DNA of 43,938 nucleotides from Firmicutes bacterium UBA911 (GTDB lineage: Bacteria > Bacillota > Desulfotomaculia > Desulfotomaculales > Desulforudaceae). The notes beneath the pieces are model-generated. The model did not search any database. It saw only the letters and a program-made list of their open reading frames with translations, and was not told where the DNA came from. Position numbers and translations under genes: made by a program. Shown piece after piece: positions 31,433 through 40,451 of this stretch (the first letter of the stretch is position 1; the number at the start of each line of letters is the position of its first letter). Location of the stretch: assembly GCA_002294005.1 (NCBI GenBank), contig DBEH01000001.1:42257-86194 (forward strand), written 5' to 3'.

Positions 31433-32802
31433 TACCTTCCCTCCAGGACCCGGAGCAGCGCCCGCCCGGCCCTCCAAATGTCCCCGGCGCCCAGGGTGAT
31501 CACCAGATCCCCCTCTCGAACCATCGCCGCCAAGTAGGCCACCAACTGGTCCTGCTCTTCGAACAGCACGGGTCGAACTCCCTGGTGCTTCGGAATCTCC
31601 TCGCCGATCAACTGGGCACTGACGCCGGGAATCGGTCTTTCACCGGCCGGGTAAATCTCGGTCAAGCACACCTGATCGGCGGCCGTGAAGGCCTTGCCGA
31701 ACTCCTTGTGCAGAAACCGGGTGCGCGTATAGCGGTGCGGCTGAAACACAGCGATCAGACGCTTCGGCCTGGTCTGGCGGGCGGCCTCCAGCGTGGCTCT
31801 GACTTCCGTGGGGTGGTGGGCGTAGTCGTCAACCACCCGCACTCCCCGGCTTTCCCCCACGAGCTCGAACCGCCGCCGGACTCCCCGGAAATCCCTGAGC
31901 GCCCGGGCAATCTCCGGAAACTCCAATCCTACGTGCCGGCCCACGGCCACCACCGCCAGTGCGTTCAGGAGGTTATGGCGTCCCGGAATGGTCAGCTCAA
32001 GACGGCCCAGAAGTTCCCGTCTCCAGTAAACGTCGGTGCCCGAGAATGCGCCGTTTAAGTGAAACCGAGCCGCGCGGTAGTCGGCGTCAGGCGCACAGCC
32101 GTAAGTGATGACCGGAAAGGGCAACTCATGCGCCACCCGGCGCAGAAAGTGATCATCGTAGTTTAAGACCGCCACCCCGTCGCGCGGCACCTTGAAGATG
32201 AACTCCCGGAAGGCCTTTCGGATGGCCTCCACCGTGTGGTAGTAGTCCAGGTGATCGTCCTCCACGTTGGTGACGACCACAATGGACGGGTCAAGGAGGA
32301 AGAACGAACCGTCACTCTCATCGGCCTCCGCCACCAGGAACTCCCCGCTGCCCGTTTTGGCGTTGCCAAATCCATTCATTTCGCCACCGATGATCACCGT
32401 CGGGTCCAATCCCGTCCGCTCCAGCAGGAAGGCCACCAGTGAGGTGGTGGTGGTCTTGCCGTGGGCGCCGGCGACCGCAATCCCTTTCCAGTGGCGCATC
32501 AGACGCCCCAACATCTCTGCCCTCGGAACAACAGGCAAGCCCCGTTTGCGCGCCGTCACCAGTTCCGGATTGTCGGGCGGTACGGCGGACGAATACACCA
32601 CCAGTTCGGCGTCGCCCAGGTGAGACGGTGAATGCCCATAAAACACCCGGGCCCCGCGCATCTGCAGCTTGTCGGTGATTTCCGACTTCTTTATATCCGA
32701 ACCGCTGACCTTGCACCCTTGGTCCAAAAGGACCATGGCAATGCCGCTCATCCCGGCGCCGCCGATACCGACAAAGTGTACGCGTTCGGGTGCTAGAGGC
32801 AC
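31432..32802 (-). CDS. murC: UDP-N-acetylmuramate--L-alanine ligase
   Basis: Adds L-Ala to UDP-MurNAc in the cytoplasm; 456 aa. The N-terminal domain starts VHFVGIGGAGMSGIAM; the ATP loop is AVAGAHGKTTTTSLVAFLL; the central part has VTNVEDDHLDYY and the C-terminal domain VVDDYAHHPTEVRATLEAARQT and FQPHRYTRTR. GTG 32802 is chosen because GGAAGGAG lies upstream; the frame opens at 32853. Confidence 0.97.
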   Translation of the reverse strand: MPLAPERVHFVGIGGAGMSGIAMVLLDQGCKVSGSDIKKSEITDKLQMRGARVFYGHSPSHLGDAELVVYSSAVPPDNPELVTARKRGLPVVPRAEMLGRLMRHWKGIAVAGAHGKTTTTSLVAFLLERTGLDPTVIIGGEMNGFGNAKTGSGEFLVAEADESDGSFFLLDPSIVVVTNVEDDHLDYYHTVEAIRKAFREFIFKVPRDGVAVLNYDDHFLRRVAHELPFPVITYGCAPDADYRAARFHLNGAFSGTDVYWRRELLGRLELTIPGRHNLLNALAVVAVGRHVGLEFPEIARALRDFRGVRRRFELVGESRGVRVVDDYAHHPTEVRATLEAARQTRPKRLIAVFQPHRYTRTRFLHKEFGKAFTAADQVCLTEIYPAGERPIPGVSAQLIGEEIPKHQGVRPVLFEEQDQLVAYLAAMVREGDLVITLGAGDIWRAGRALLRVLEGR

Positions 32803-32837
32803 ATAAACTCGCTCCTTCCTCCAGGGCGTCTTTTCTT

Positions 32838-32884
32838 TGTATACTATGCGCACTCCAGACAGGGTGTTACGTTAGCCTGTCCGG
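32838..32884 (-). promoter_or_regulatory. Hairpin and possible -10 in the murG-murC gap
   Basis: The 119-base gap between murG and murC holds a 9-bp stem with one mismatch (CCAGACAGG / CCTGTCCGG, 32855-32863 with 32876-32884) and, closer to murC on the minus strand, AGTATACA (32845-32838), a -10-like element. There is no U-run. This may be an internal promoter or an RNA control element. Confidence 0.3.
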
Positions 32885-32921
32885 GACCGGATGAAACTAA
32901 CTGCCCGCGTGACATGTTCAA

Positions 32922-34058
32922 TTATCTCGTTCCTTTTCCTGCAAGCTTCTCAATAGTATCCAGAATGCTGTCCAGGGCGCGCGGCTTACCCAGGGCTTTG
33001 GCCGCCCGACCCATTTCCGCCAGTTTCCGGGGTTCGTTCAGGAGGGCGGTGACGGCGGCCAAAAGACGTTCTCCGGTCAGTTCCCGGTCCGGAATAAGCA
33101 GCGCCGCACCCCGTGCGGAAAGAGCCCGGGCGTTGTACTCTTGGTGGTTTCCGGTGGCGAACGGATAGGGCGCCAGGATGCTCGGGAGCCCGAGCACCGT
33201 GAGTTCGGCGATGGTCGAAGCTCCGGAGCGGCAGATCACCAGGTCGGCCGCACCCAGGAGAGCGGCAATGTCGTGGAAGTAGGGCGCGACCACAATGTTG
33301 CCGGGCGGCCGGGACTCAGAACCGGCGGCCTTCAAAAGCGGCGCGAACTCGCCGTATCCGGACGTCCCGGTGGCGTGAAACAGCCTTGCATCGGGGCGGA
33401 TACGGAAGGCCTGTACCACCGGGATCATCGCCTGATTAAGACTCCTGGCGCCCCGGCTGCCCCCGAAGGACAGCAACACGAAGGCTTTCTCCGGAAGGCC
33501 CAGGTGCCGGCGCGCCTCGTGCCGGCTGGTGTTCAGGATTTCCGGCCGCACCGGCAGGCCCGTAAGGATGATCCGGGCCCGGGCCGGAAAGTACCCGGCG
33601 GCGTCAACAAAAGTCACCGCCGTGCGGCTGGCGTAGCGCGCCAGCATCCGGTTGGTCAAGCCGGGCAGCGCGTTTTGCTCGTGGATCAGGGTCGGGATTC
33701 CCCGCAGCACCCCGGCCAGCACCACCGGCCCGCACACGTAACCGCCGGTGCCCACCACCACGTGCGGGCGGAAACGGCGCACCAGGGACAATGACTCTTG
33801 GAGTCCCCGCCCCGCTTGCAACACCGCCGCCAGATTGGCAGGGCTCAAACTCCGCTTCAGTCCCGCCGCCGGAACGGTGTGAAACGGCAAGCCCGTAGGG
33901 GGGACGATCTCACCCTCCAGTCCCCGGCTTGTCCCGACGTACAGCAGGCCGGCGCCGGAATGACGCCGCTTGATTCCTTCCGCAATCGCCAGCGCCGGGT
34001 AGATGTGGCCGCCGGTACCGCCCCCGGCTATGATAATGCGCAAGAACCCAGACCCCAT
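32922..34058 (-). CDS. murG: MurG glycosyltransferase (lipid II synthesis)
   Basis: Membrane-associated GT28 enzyme of 378 aa that adds GlcNAc to lipid I. Glycine loops are IIIAGGGTGGHIYPALAIAEG and VVVGTGGYVCGPVVLAG; HEQNALPGLTNRML and LLSFGGSRGARSLNQAM follow. The UDP-binding segment is ICRSGASTIAEL, and the closing motif is YPFATGNHQEYNARAL. The start may be ATG 34058 or the TTG that gives MRIIIAGGG. It is followed downstream by murC after a 119-base gap, the longest one inside the dcw cluster. Confidence 0.96.
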   Translation of the reverse strand: MGSGFLRIIIAGGGTGGHIYPALAIAEGIKRRHSGAGLLYVGTSRGLEGEIVPPTGLPFHTVPAAGLKRSLSPANLAAVLQAGRGLQESLSLVRRFRPHVVVGTGGYVCGPVVLAGVLRGIPTLIHEQNALPGLTNRMLARYASRTAVTFVDAAGYFPARARIILTGLPVRPEILNTSRHEARRHLGLPEKAFVLLSFGGSRGARSLNQAMIPVVQAFRIRPDARLFHATGTSGYGEFAPLLKAAGSESRPPGNIVVAPYFHDIAALLGAADLVICRSGASTIAELTVLGLPSILAPYPFATGNHQEYNARALSARGAALLIPDRELTGERLLAAVTALLNEPRKLAEMGRAAKALGKPRALDSILDTIEKLAGKGTR

Positions 34059-34068
34059 TTCGTGGTGC

Positions 34069-35172
34069 TCATTTTCCAGTGGCGTGCTTGGAAATATTCA
34101 ACAGAATTCCCACGCCGGCCAGGGTGAAAATCAGGGAGTTGCCTCCGAAGCTGATAAAAGGCAGGGTAATCCCGGTGATCGGCATGCTCCCGGTGACCAC
34201 CCCGATATTGATGATGGCTTGCAAGACAATACCCACCGTCAACCCGGTGGCCAACAGGCTGGAAAATGCGTCGGGCGCGGACACCGCGATCCTCAAACCC
34301 CGCCACAGGAAAACCGCAAAAAGACCGATGATTAAAAAGGCGCCGATAAAGCCCAATTCCTCACCCACCACCGCGAAGATGAAGTCGGTGTGTTGCGCAG
34401 GCAGGTACAGGAATTTTTGCTTGCCCTGACCGAAACCGGTGCCGAAAAGCCCACCCGAACCCAGGGCGTAAAGTGACTGGATGATGTGAAACCCGCTGCC
34501 CTGCGGGTCCTGCCAGGGATCCAGGAAGGCGAGCCACCGCTCCAACCGGTAAGGGGCGACGGCGATGGCCGCCCCGACGCCCGCCAGGCCCAGCACACCC
34601 AAGCCCGCCAAAGTGCTGAGCCGGGCTCCGGCCGCAAAGAGCATCACGAAGATCGTCCCCGCCAGGGTAACGGCGGTGCCCAGGTCGGGCTGGAGGAGAA
34701 TCAGACCGCAAGCGGCCCCCAGCATAACCAGAAACGGCAAGAGACCACGGCTGAAATACCGCACCAGCTCGCCCTTCCGGGCCAAGCCGTAGGCGGTGAA
34801 CACCACGAGGCAGAGCTTGATGAACTCGGACGGCTGGAAGGTGACCGGACCGATTCCAATCCACCGCCGCGCGCCGTACGCCTCCAATCCAACCGCCGGG
34901 ATGAGCACCAGGATCAGCAGGACGAACGCCGCCGCCAGCATCGGCAGGGCCCAGCGCCGCCAGTTCCAGTAGTCCCAGTTCATCGCCAGAAACATCGCCG
35001 TCAGGCCGATCAAGGCCCACAGCAGTTGGCGCTTAAAGTAATGGAAACTGTCGTTGAAGTGAATGAGGGCGCTGTACTTGCTGGCGCTCAAAATCATGAC
35101 CAGGCCGATGCTCAACAGCATCAACACGGTCAGGAAAAGCAGAAAATCAGGCGCCCGGCTGGTTTTAGGCAC
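34069..35172 (-). CDS. ftsW: SEDS-family peptidoglycan polymerase FtsW/SpoVE
   Basis: Polytopic lipid II polymerase of 367 aa with about ten membrane helices. Family marks are GARRWIGIGPVTFQPSEFIKL, LLQPDLGTAVTL, then LGFGQGKQKFLYLP-type text (GTGFGQGKQKFLYLPAQHTDFIFAVVGEE), and PITGITLPFISFGGNSLI. GTG 35172 follows AAGGGGGGC. In Bacillus the gene at this position, between murD and murG, is spoVE, which partners SpoVD in the spore cortex. With only one SEDS gene and one class B PBP in this cluster, they may serve both septation and cortex synthesis. Confidence 0.94.
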   Translation of the reverse strand: MPKTSRAPDFLLFLTVLMLLSIGLVMILSASKYSALIHFNDSFHYFKRQLLWALIGLTAMFLAMNWDYWNWRRWALPMLAAAFVLLILVLIPAVGLEAYGARRWIGIGPVTFQPSEFIKLCLVVFTAYGLARKGELVRYFSRGLLPFLVMLGAACGLILLQPDLGTAVTLAGTIFVMLFAAGARLSTLAGLGVLGLAGVGAAIAVAPYRLERWLAFLDPWQDPQGSGFHIIQSLYALGSGGLFGTGFGQGKQKFLYLPAQHTDFIFAVVGEELGFIGAFLIIGLFAVFLWRGLRIAVSAPDAFSSLLATGLTVGIVLQAIINIGVVTGSMPITGITLPFISFGGNSLIFTLAGVGILLNISKHATGK

Positions 35173-35198
35173 TAACCCGCCCCCCTTGCCCATCACCC

Positions 35199-36548
35199 CT
35201 ATTCATTCACCAACTTCCCCACCAGGCGGCGAAAGAGGTCGCCCCGTTCCTCGTAGTTCTGGAACATATCCCAACTGGCGCACGCCGGGGACAAAAGCAC
35301 CACCTCGCCGGGACGGGCCGCCTTCCGCGCCAGTTGCACGGCGGCGGGCAGATCCCTCGCCCACAAGACCTCCGCCAGGCCCGCCCGGGAGGCGGCGGCG
35401 GCCATTTCCGGAGCGCACTCCCCAAGAACGACCAGCACCCGCACCGCCTCCTTGGCCTTCTCCATAAAGGCGGAGAAATCGTTGCCCTTGTTGCGCCCGC
35501 CCGCGATGAGAACCACCGGGCCCGGGTACGCGTCAAGGGCCCGGACAGCCGCGTCCGGGTTGGTGGCCTTGGAATCGTTGATGAACTCGACCCCGCCGAC
35601 CCGGCCAACCAGCTCGAGCCGGTGCGGAACACCCCTAAAAGCAGCCAGCGCACGGCCCATGACGGACGGCTCGATCCCCGACACCCATCCCGCCGCCGTC
35701 GCCGCGAGCGCATTCTCAACGTTGTGCGCGCCCGGGATGCCCAGGGTCTCGACCGGGCACACGTCCGCTTCCTTCCCCCCGGCGCGCGCCATAATCCGGC
35801 CGTCCTGGATAAACACGCCTTGTTCCAGTTTATGCCGGCGGCTGAAGAATAAGACCTTGGCCCGCGTCCGAGAAGCCAGGGCTCTGGTGCGCGGGTCGTC
35901 GAAATTCAAAACGGTCCAGTCGGGCGCCTGCTGGTTGGCAAAAATGGTGGCTTTAGCCCCGGTGTAGGCTTCCATGGTGCCGTGCCGATCCAGGTGATCG
36001 GGGGTCAGGTTCAGGATGACCGCCACCCGGGGCCGGAAATCACGGGTGGTTTCCAGTTGGAAACTCGACACCTCGGCCACGATTACGTCTCCCGGGCCGT
36101 AGTTCCCGACCTCGGTGATCAAGGGTACCCCGATATTCCCGGCCACCAGGGTGCGGCGCCCGGCCTGCCGGAACAGTTCCCCCAAGAGCGCGGTGGTAGT
36201 GGTCTTCCCGTTGGTGCCGGTTACGGCCACCACGGGAGAACGTATAAACCACCAGGCCAACTCCAGTTCCCCGATCACGGGGATCCCAAGCCGGCGGCCT
36301 TCGGCCGCGAGTGGAACATGCGCGGGCACACCCGGACTGACCACGATCAAATCCCAGCGCCCGGAAGAAACCAGGGGGTAGAAGCCCAGGCTTAAGCTTA
36401 CGCCCGCGGGAACATCCAGCTCCAGGTCCTCCTGCTTTTTGGTGTCCGTCAGGGTTACCAACACTTCCCGCGACGCGAGAAACCGGGACACCGCCTGCCC
36501 GCTCTTGCCGGCGCCGACTACTAAAACGCTTTTTCCCGCCAGTTCCAC
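35199..36548 (-). CDS. murD: UDP-N-acetylmuramoylalanine--D-glutamate ligase
   Basis: Adds D-Glu to UDP-MurNAc-L-Ala; 449 aa. Opening KSVLVVGAGKSGQAVSRFL, the ATP loop VAVTGTNGKTTTTALLGEL, then AEVSSFQLETTRDF, LNLTPDHLDRHGTMEAY, and the C-terminal FINDSKATNPDAAVRALDAY with LIAGGRNKGNDF and LLSPACASWDMFQNYEERG. GTG 36548 fits the GGGGGTG ribosome site; the GTG at 36557 overlaps it. Confidence 0.97.
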   Translation of the reverse strand: MELAGKSVLVVGAGKSGQAVSRFLASREVLVTLTDTKKQEDLELDVPAGVSLSLGFYPLVSSGRWDLIVVSPGVPAHVPLAAEGRRLGIPVIGELELAWWFIRSPVVAVTGTNGKTTTTALLGELFRQAGRRTLVAGNIGVPLITEVGNYGPGDVIVAEVSSFQLETTRDFRPRVAVILNLTPDHLDRHGTMEAYTGAKATIFANQQAPDWTVLNFDDPRTRALASRTRAKVLFFSRRHKLEQGVFIQDGRIMARAGGKEADVCPVETLGIPGAHNVENALAATAAGWVSGIEPSVMGRALAAFRGVPHRLELVGRVGGVEFINDSKATNPDAAVRALDAYPGPVVLIAGGRNKGNDFSAFMEKAKEAVRVLVVLGECAPEMAAAASRAGLAEVLWARDLPAAVQLARKAARPGEVVLLSPACASWDMFQNYEERGDLFRRLVGKLVNE

Positions 36549-36563
36549 GTCTTTCACCCCCGT

Positions 36564-37568
36564 CTAGCCGAGACCTCTGAGGCCGGCGAGGCCAAGAAGG
36601 GCCAGCACCACCCCGGCCGTCCAGAAAGTAAGCACCACCCGTGTTTCGGACCAGCCCACCAGTTCAAAGTGATGGTGCAGGGGGGCCATCCGGAACACGC
36701 GCCGCCGGGTGAGCTGGTACGAGATCACCTGAATAATCACGGACAGCGTTTCGGCTACGAACACGCCACCGATGATCAAAAGAAAAAGTTCACTCTTGGT
36801 GATCACCGCCGCCGCCGACAACCCCCCGCCAAGAGCCAGAGAACCGGTGTCCCCCATGAAGACCCGTGCGGGGTAGTAATTGTAGCACAAAAAACCCAAG
36901 GAACCCCCGATTAAGGCACCGAGCACGATCCCGACCCCGGTTTTGCCCATTACCAGCGCAATCACGGCGAAAGCCAGGGCCGCGACCGCAAATGTCCCGG
37001 CCGCCAAACCGTCCAGCCCATCAGTAAGATTGACGGCGTTGGCTGTAGCCAGAACCACGAATACCGTGGCCCCCAGAAAAAACCACCAGCCCAGGTCCAA
37101 GGCCAATCCCCCGGAAACCACCAGTCCGGAAAAGGGCACGGGGAAATCGGTGCCGCGTTCCAGTACAAAAACGGACACCACCGCCAGAGCGACCGCAATC
37201 AGTACCTGGCCGAAGAGCTTCTCCCGGGCCCGCAAGCCCAGGGACCGTTTACGCACCATCTTCGAGAAATCGTCCAGAAAACCCAGCACCCCAAACCCCA
37301 GGGCAACGGCCAGCACCACCAGCCCTTCGGCCCAGCCGGCGGGCGGCCCTCCCGGCAAAAAGGCGACCGCCAGGACGGCTGCCACCGTCCCAAGCAGAAA
37401 CATCACCCCGCCCATCGTGGGCGTCCCCGTCTTTTGCAGGTGACGGGCCGGACCGTCGGAGCGCACCCGCTGGCCGAACCGGAGACGGCGCAAAAGCGGA
37501 ATTACGACGGGGCCCAGGATCAGTGTCACCAGGAAGGCTACCCCGGCGGCCACCAATACCGGGGTCAA
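36564..37568 (-). CDS. mraY: Phospho-N-acetylmuramoyl-pentapeptide transferase
   Basis: Integral membrane enzyme of 334 aa that moves phospho-MurNAc-pentapeptide to undecaprenyl phosphate, giving lipid I. About ten helices. Signature parts: GPARHLQKTGTPTMGGVMFL, the acidic FLDDFSKMVRKRSLG (catalytic Asp pair), NAVNLTDGLDGLAAG, FMGDTGSLALGG and MAPLHHHFELVGWSE. The TTG start overlaps the murF stop by 4 bases. Confidence 0.97.
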   Translation of the reverse strand: MTPVLVAAGVAFLVTLILGPVVIPLLRRLRFGQRVRSDGPARHLQKTGTPTMGGVMFLLGTVAAVLAVAFLPGGPPAGWAEGLVVLAVALGFGVLGFLDDFSKMVRKRSLGLRAREKLFGQVLIAVALAVVSVFVLERGTDFPVPFSGLVVSGGLALDLGWWFFLGATVFVVLATANAVNLTDGLDGLAAGTFAVAALAFAVIALVMGKTGVGIVLGALIGGSLGFLCYNYYPARVFMGDTGSLALGGGLSAAAVITKSELFLLIIGGVFVAETLSVIIQVISYQLTRRRVFRMAPLHHHFELVGWSETRVVLTFWTAGVVLALLGLAGLRGLG

Positions 37569-38980
37569 CGTCTGCCCCTCCCGGTTTCGCCTGCGGCTGG
37601 CGCGGCCGCTTCGGCAAGGGCTTTCACGATCTGCTCCATCTGGAACGCGCGTGAGCCCTTGACCAAAACAAAAACACCGGCTCCCGCCAACCGGCGGACA
37701 GCGCCCACGGTTTCCTCGAGTGTGCGGCAGGTCTGGATGCGGGAGGCGGGCAACCCGGCTTCACGGGCGCCGCGGGCAATCCCCGCGGCCATCTCCCCCA
37801 TGGTCACCAGTTGACCGATACCGGCGTGGGCTAAAGCCACCCCTACCTCCCGGTGGGCGGCATCTGAACGCGGACCCAACTCCAACATGCCGCCCAAGAC
37901 CACCACTGTAGGCCCCCCGGCCGCAATGTCCGCCAAAACCGCAAGCGCCGCCTTGACTGAAGCAGGGCTGGCGTTGTACGTATCGTTGATGATGGTCAGA
38001 CCGCCGGCCTGCACCAGGGCTTGGCGCCAAGATGAAGTCCGGACCTGCTCCAGGCCGGCGCGGATCTCACTCACCGCCAGGCCCAGTTCCGACCCGACCG
38101 CGATCGCCGCCAGGGCGTTTTGCGCCGTGTGCCGGCCGAAAAGCGGCAGGCGGTAGTCCTCGTCCCCTCCGGGGGACCGCGCCCGGAAAACACAACCGCC
38201 CGGCACGGCCTGATAGCCGAGGAGCCGGAAGTCGGCGGCTTCAGATTCTCCGAAGCGGATCACTTTCCCGCGGCAGCGCCCCGCCTGCTCGTCCATCCCG
38301 GGACTATCGGCATGCAGCACGGCAAACCCGGAAGCGGGGATGTGTTCCAGAAGCTCCCCCTTGGCGCGGGCGATATTCGCCACTGAACCCAGAAACTCCA
38401 GGTGGGCTTCACCGATGTTGGTGATCACGCCTCCCGTCGGCTCACAAACCCGGGCCAGGGTGTCGATCTCGCCCCGAGCACGCATCCCCAGCTCGACCAC
38501 CGCCACCTCGTGGTCGGGGTCAATATCCAGGAGCGTTAGGGGGAGGCCGATTTCGTTGTTTAAGTTCTCACGGGTGGCCGAAACCCGGAAACGGGCCGCG
38601 AGCACGGCCGTCAGCAGGTCCTTGGTGGTGGTCTTCCCGGTGCTGCCCGTAACCGCAATAACGGGCAGGCCGCAGCGCCGCCGGTTGTCCAGCGCCAGCG
38701 CCTGGAGCGCCGCCAGGGTATCGGTGACTTTCAAGACGGGGACACCGGGGGGGAGGGGAGATACCTCCCGGCCGACCAGCAATCCGCCAGCCCCGCGGTC
38801 CACGGCCTGCGCCACAAAATCGTGCCCGTCAAAACGGGAACCCCGCAGGGCGACAAACAGCTCACCGCCGTTAATGACCCTGGTATCGGTCGTTACGCGC
38901 GCCACCCGGGCGAACGGTTCGCCCTGAATCAACTCGGCCCCGGTTACAGTGCCGATCTCAGCGATCGTCGTCGGCTTCAT
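37565..38980 (-). CDS. murF: UDP-MurNAc-tripeptide--D-alanyl-D-alanine ligase
   Basis: Adds D-Ala-D-Ala to complete the pentapeptide; 471 aa. The ATP loop is AVTGSTGKTTTKDLLTAVL, followed by REN LNNEIGLPLTLL and VVELGMRARGEI. The ITNIGEAHLEFLGS block, FGRHTAQNALAAIAVG and the C-terminal INDTYNASPASVKAAL with VLGGMLELG complete it. ATG 38980 has GGAGGC upstream; the longer frame to 39205 runs through murE and is not used. It overlaps murE by 23 bases. Confidence 0.97.
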   Translation of the reverse strand: MKPTTIAEIGTVTGAELIQGEPFARVARVTTDTRVINGGELFVALRGSRFDGHDFVAQAVDRGAGGLLVGREVSPLPPGVPVLKVTDTLAALQALALDNRRRCGLPVIAVTGSTGKTTTKDLLTAVLAARFRVSATRENLNNEIGLPLTLLDIDPDHEVAVVELGMRARGEIDTLARVCEPTGGVITNIGEAHLEFLGSVANIARAKGELLEHIPASGFAVLHADSPGMDEQAGRCRGKVIRFGESEAADFRLLGYQAVPGGCVFRARSPGGDEDYRLPLFGRHTAQNALAAIAVGSELGLAVSEIRAGLEQVRTSSWRQALVQAGGLTIINDTYNASPASVKAALAVLADIAAGGPTVVVLGGMLELGPRSDAAHREVGVALAHAGIGQLVTMGEMAAGIARGAREAGLPASRIQTCRTLEETVGAVRRLAGAGVFVLVKGSRAFQMEQIVKALAEAAAPAAGETGRGRR

Positions 38981-40451
38981 CTGTGCCTCCGTAGCCCATA
39001 GCGGCCAGAATCCCGGCGGCCTCCCGGCGGTCGTCGAACTCCAGGCGCTTGGTGCCGATGATCTGGTAGTCCTCGTGGCCCTTGCCCGCAATAACCACAA
39101 CGTCTCCGGCCCGGGCCTTCTCAAAAGCGTGCCGCATGGCCTCGCGGCGGTCGGGCACCACCGCGTATCCATCCGGCCGCACCCGCCGGTAGCCTTCCTC
39201 AACATCGGCGATAATGGTCAATGGATCCTCCGTGCGCGGATTGTCCGAGGTCAGCACTGAGTAGTCGGCGCCGCGGGCGCTGATCGCCCCCGTGAGCGGG
39301 CGTTTGGTGCGGTCCCGGTGACCGCCGCAGCCGAATACCGAAATGAGCCGCCCCGGAGCAATTTCCCGCGCCGCCCGGAGCGCGTTTTCCAAGCCGTCCG
39401 GGGTATGGGCGTAGTCCACGATTACAGTATATTCTTGCCCCTGATCCACACGCTCAAACCGGCCGGGAACGCCTTGGACCCTTCCCAGGACGCCGGCGAT
39501 CTCCTCCGGTGCGAAACCGCGGTCCAGCCCAACGCAGGCCGCGGCCAGGGCGTTGTACACGTTGAACAGCCCGGACAGCCGGAGCGCCACCGGTGCGGAA
39601 CCCCAGGCGCTCTCCAGCAAAAACTCCACCCCGCCGGCAACCGGACGAACCCCGGAGGCGCGTACGTCGGCGGCCTCGTGCACGGCGTACGTAATGGGGC
39701 GTCCCCGGGTCAGATCCAACAGGCGTGCCCCATAGGGGTCGTCCCGGTTGATCACGGCGGCCGCCGCTTCGCCGAGCCCCGTGAACAGTTGAGCTTTGGC
39801 GGCGAAATAGTCCTCAAAACCGGTATGGAAGTCGAGGTGGTCCTGGGTCAGGTTGGTGAACACGCCCGCCTCAAAAGAAAGCCCGTGCACCCGGGACAAG
39901 CTCAACGCGTGCGAGGAAACCTCCATCACCACGTCGGTCACCCCGGCATCGGCCATCCGGCGCAAAAGACGGTGCAGGTCCAGTGATTCGGGGGTGGTAT
40001 GCCGCACCGGCAGCACTTCGTCTCCAATGCGGTTGTGAATGGTGCCGATCAACCCCACACCCGGCCGGACCGCCCGGAAAAGAGCCGTGATCAGGTGGGT
40101 GGTGGTGGTTTTTCCGTTCGTCCCCGTCACCCCGATCAGGCGCAACGCCCGGCCCGGGTCCCCGTAAAAACGGCCGGCCGCCAAAGCCAGCCCTTTGCGG
40201 GTGTCGGACACCACCGCCCAAGCCACTCCCTCAGGCACCGGCACCCTTCGCTGGAGCAATACGGCCGCCGCACCCCGCGCCACGGCGTCGGGCACAAAAC
40301 GGTGGCCGTCGGTGACCAGCCCGCCGATAGCCACAAACAGGAAACCCGGCTGGACCTGCCGCGAATCGTACGCGATTCCGGCTACCGGAACGTCCAAAAG
40401 CGGGCCGTGATCCAACACGTCCAGTTGGCTGATCAAATCTCTAAGGCTCAA
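38958..40451 (-). CDS. murE: UDP-MurNAc-L-Ala-D-Glu--meso-diaminopimelate ligase
   Basis: Adds the third stem residue; 497 aa. The ATP loop is GVTGTNGKTTTTHLITAL, with TTPESLDLHRLLRRM and MEVSSHALSLSRVHG. The substrate motif DNPR (SVLTSDNPRTEDPL) marks meso-diaminopimelate rather than lysine, giving direct evidence for the wall type. VIVDYAHTPDGLENAL and VIAGKGHEDYQI also fit. The TTG start (GGAGGG upstream) overlaps the spoVD stop by 4 bases. Confidence 0.97.
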   Translation of the reverse strand: MSLRDLISQLDVLDHGPLLDVPVAGIAYDSRQVQPGFLFVAIGGLVTDGHRFVPDAVARGAAAVLLQRRVPVPEGVAWAVVSDTRKGLALAAGRFYGDPGRALRLIGVTGTNGKTTTTHLITALFRAVRPGVGLIGTIHNRIGDEVLPVRHTTPESLDLHRLLRRMADAGVTDVVMEVSSHALSLSRVHGLSFEAGVFTNLTQDHLDFHTGFEDYFAAKAQLFTGLGEAAAAVINRDDPYGARLLDLTRGRPITYAVHEAADVRASGVRPVAGGVEFLLESAWGSAPVALRLSGLFNVYNALAAACVGLDRGFAPEEIAGVLGRVQGVPGRFERVDQGQEYTVIVDYAHTPDGLENALRAAREIAPGRLISVFGCGGHRDRTKRPLTGAISARGADYSVLTSDNPRTEDPLTIIADVEEGYRRVRPDGYAVVPDRREAMRHAFEKARAGDVVVIAGKGHEDYQIIGTKRLEFDDRREAAGILAAMGYGGTDEADDDR

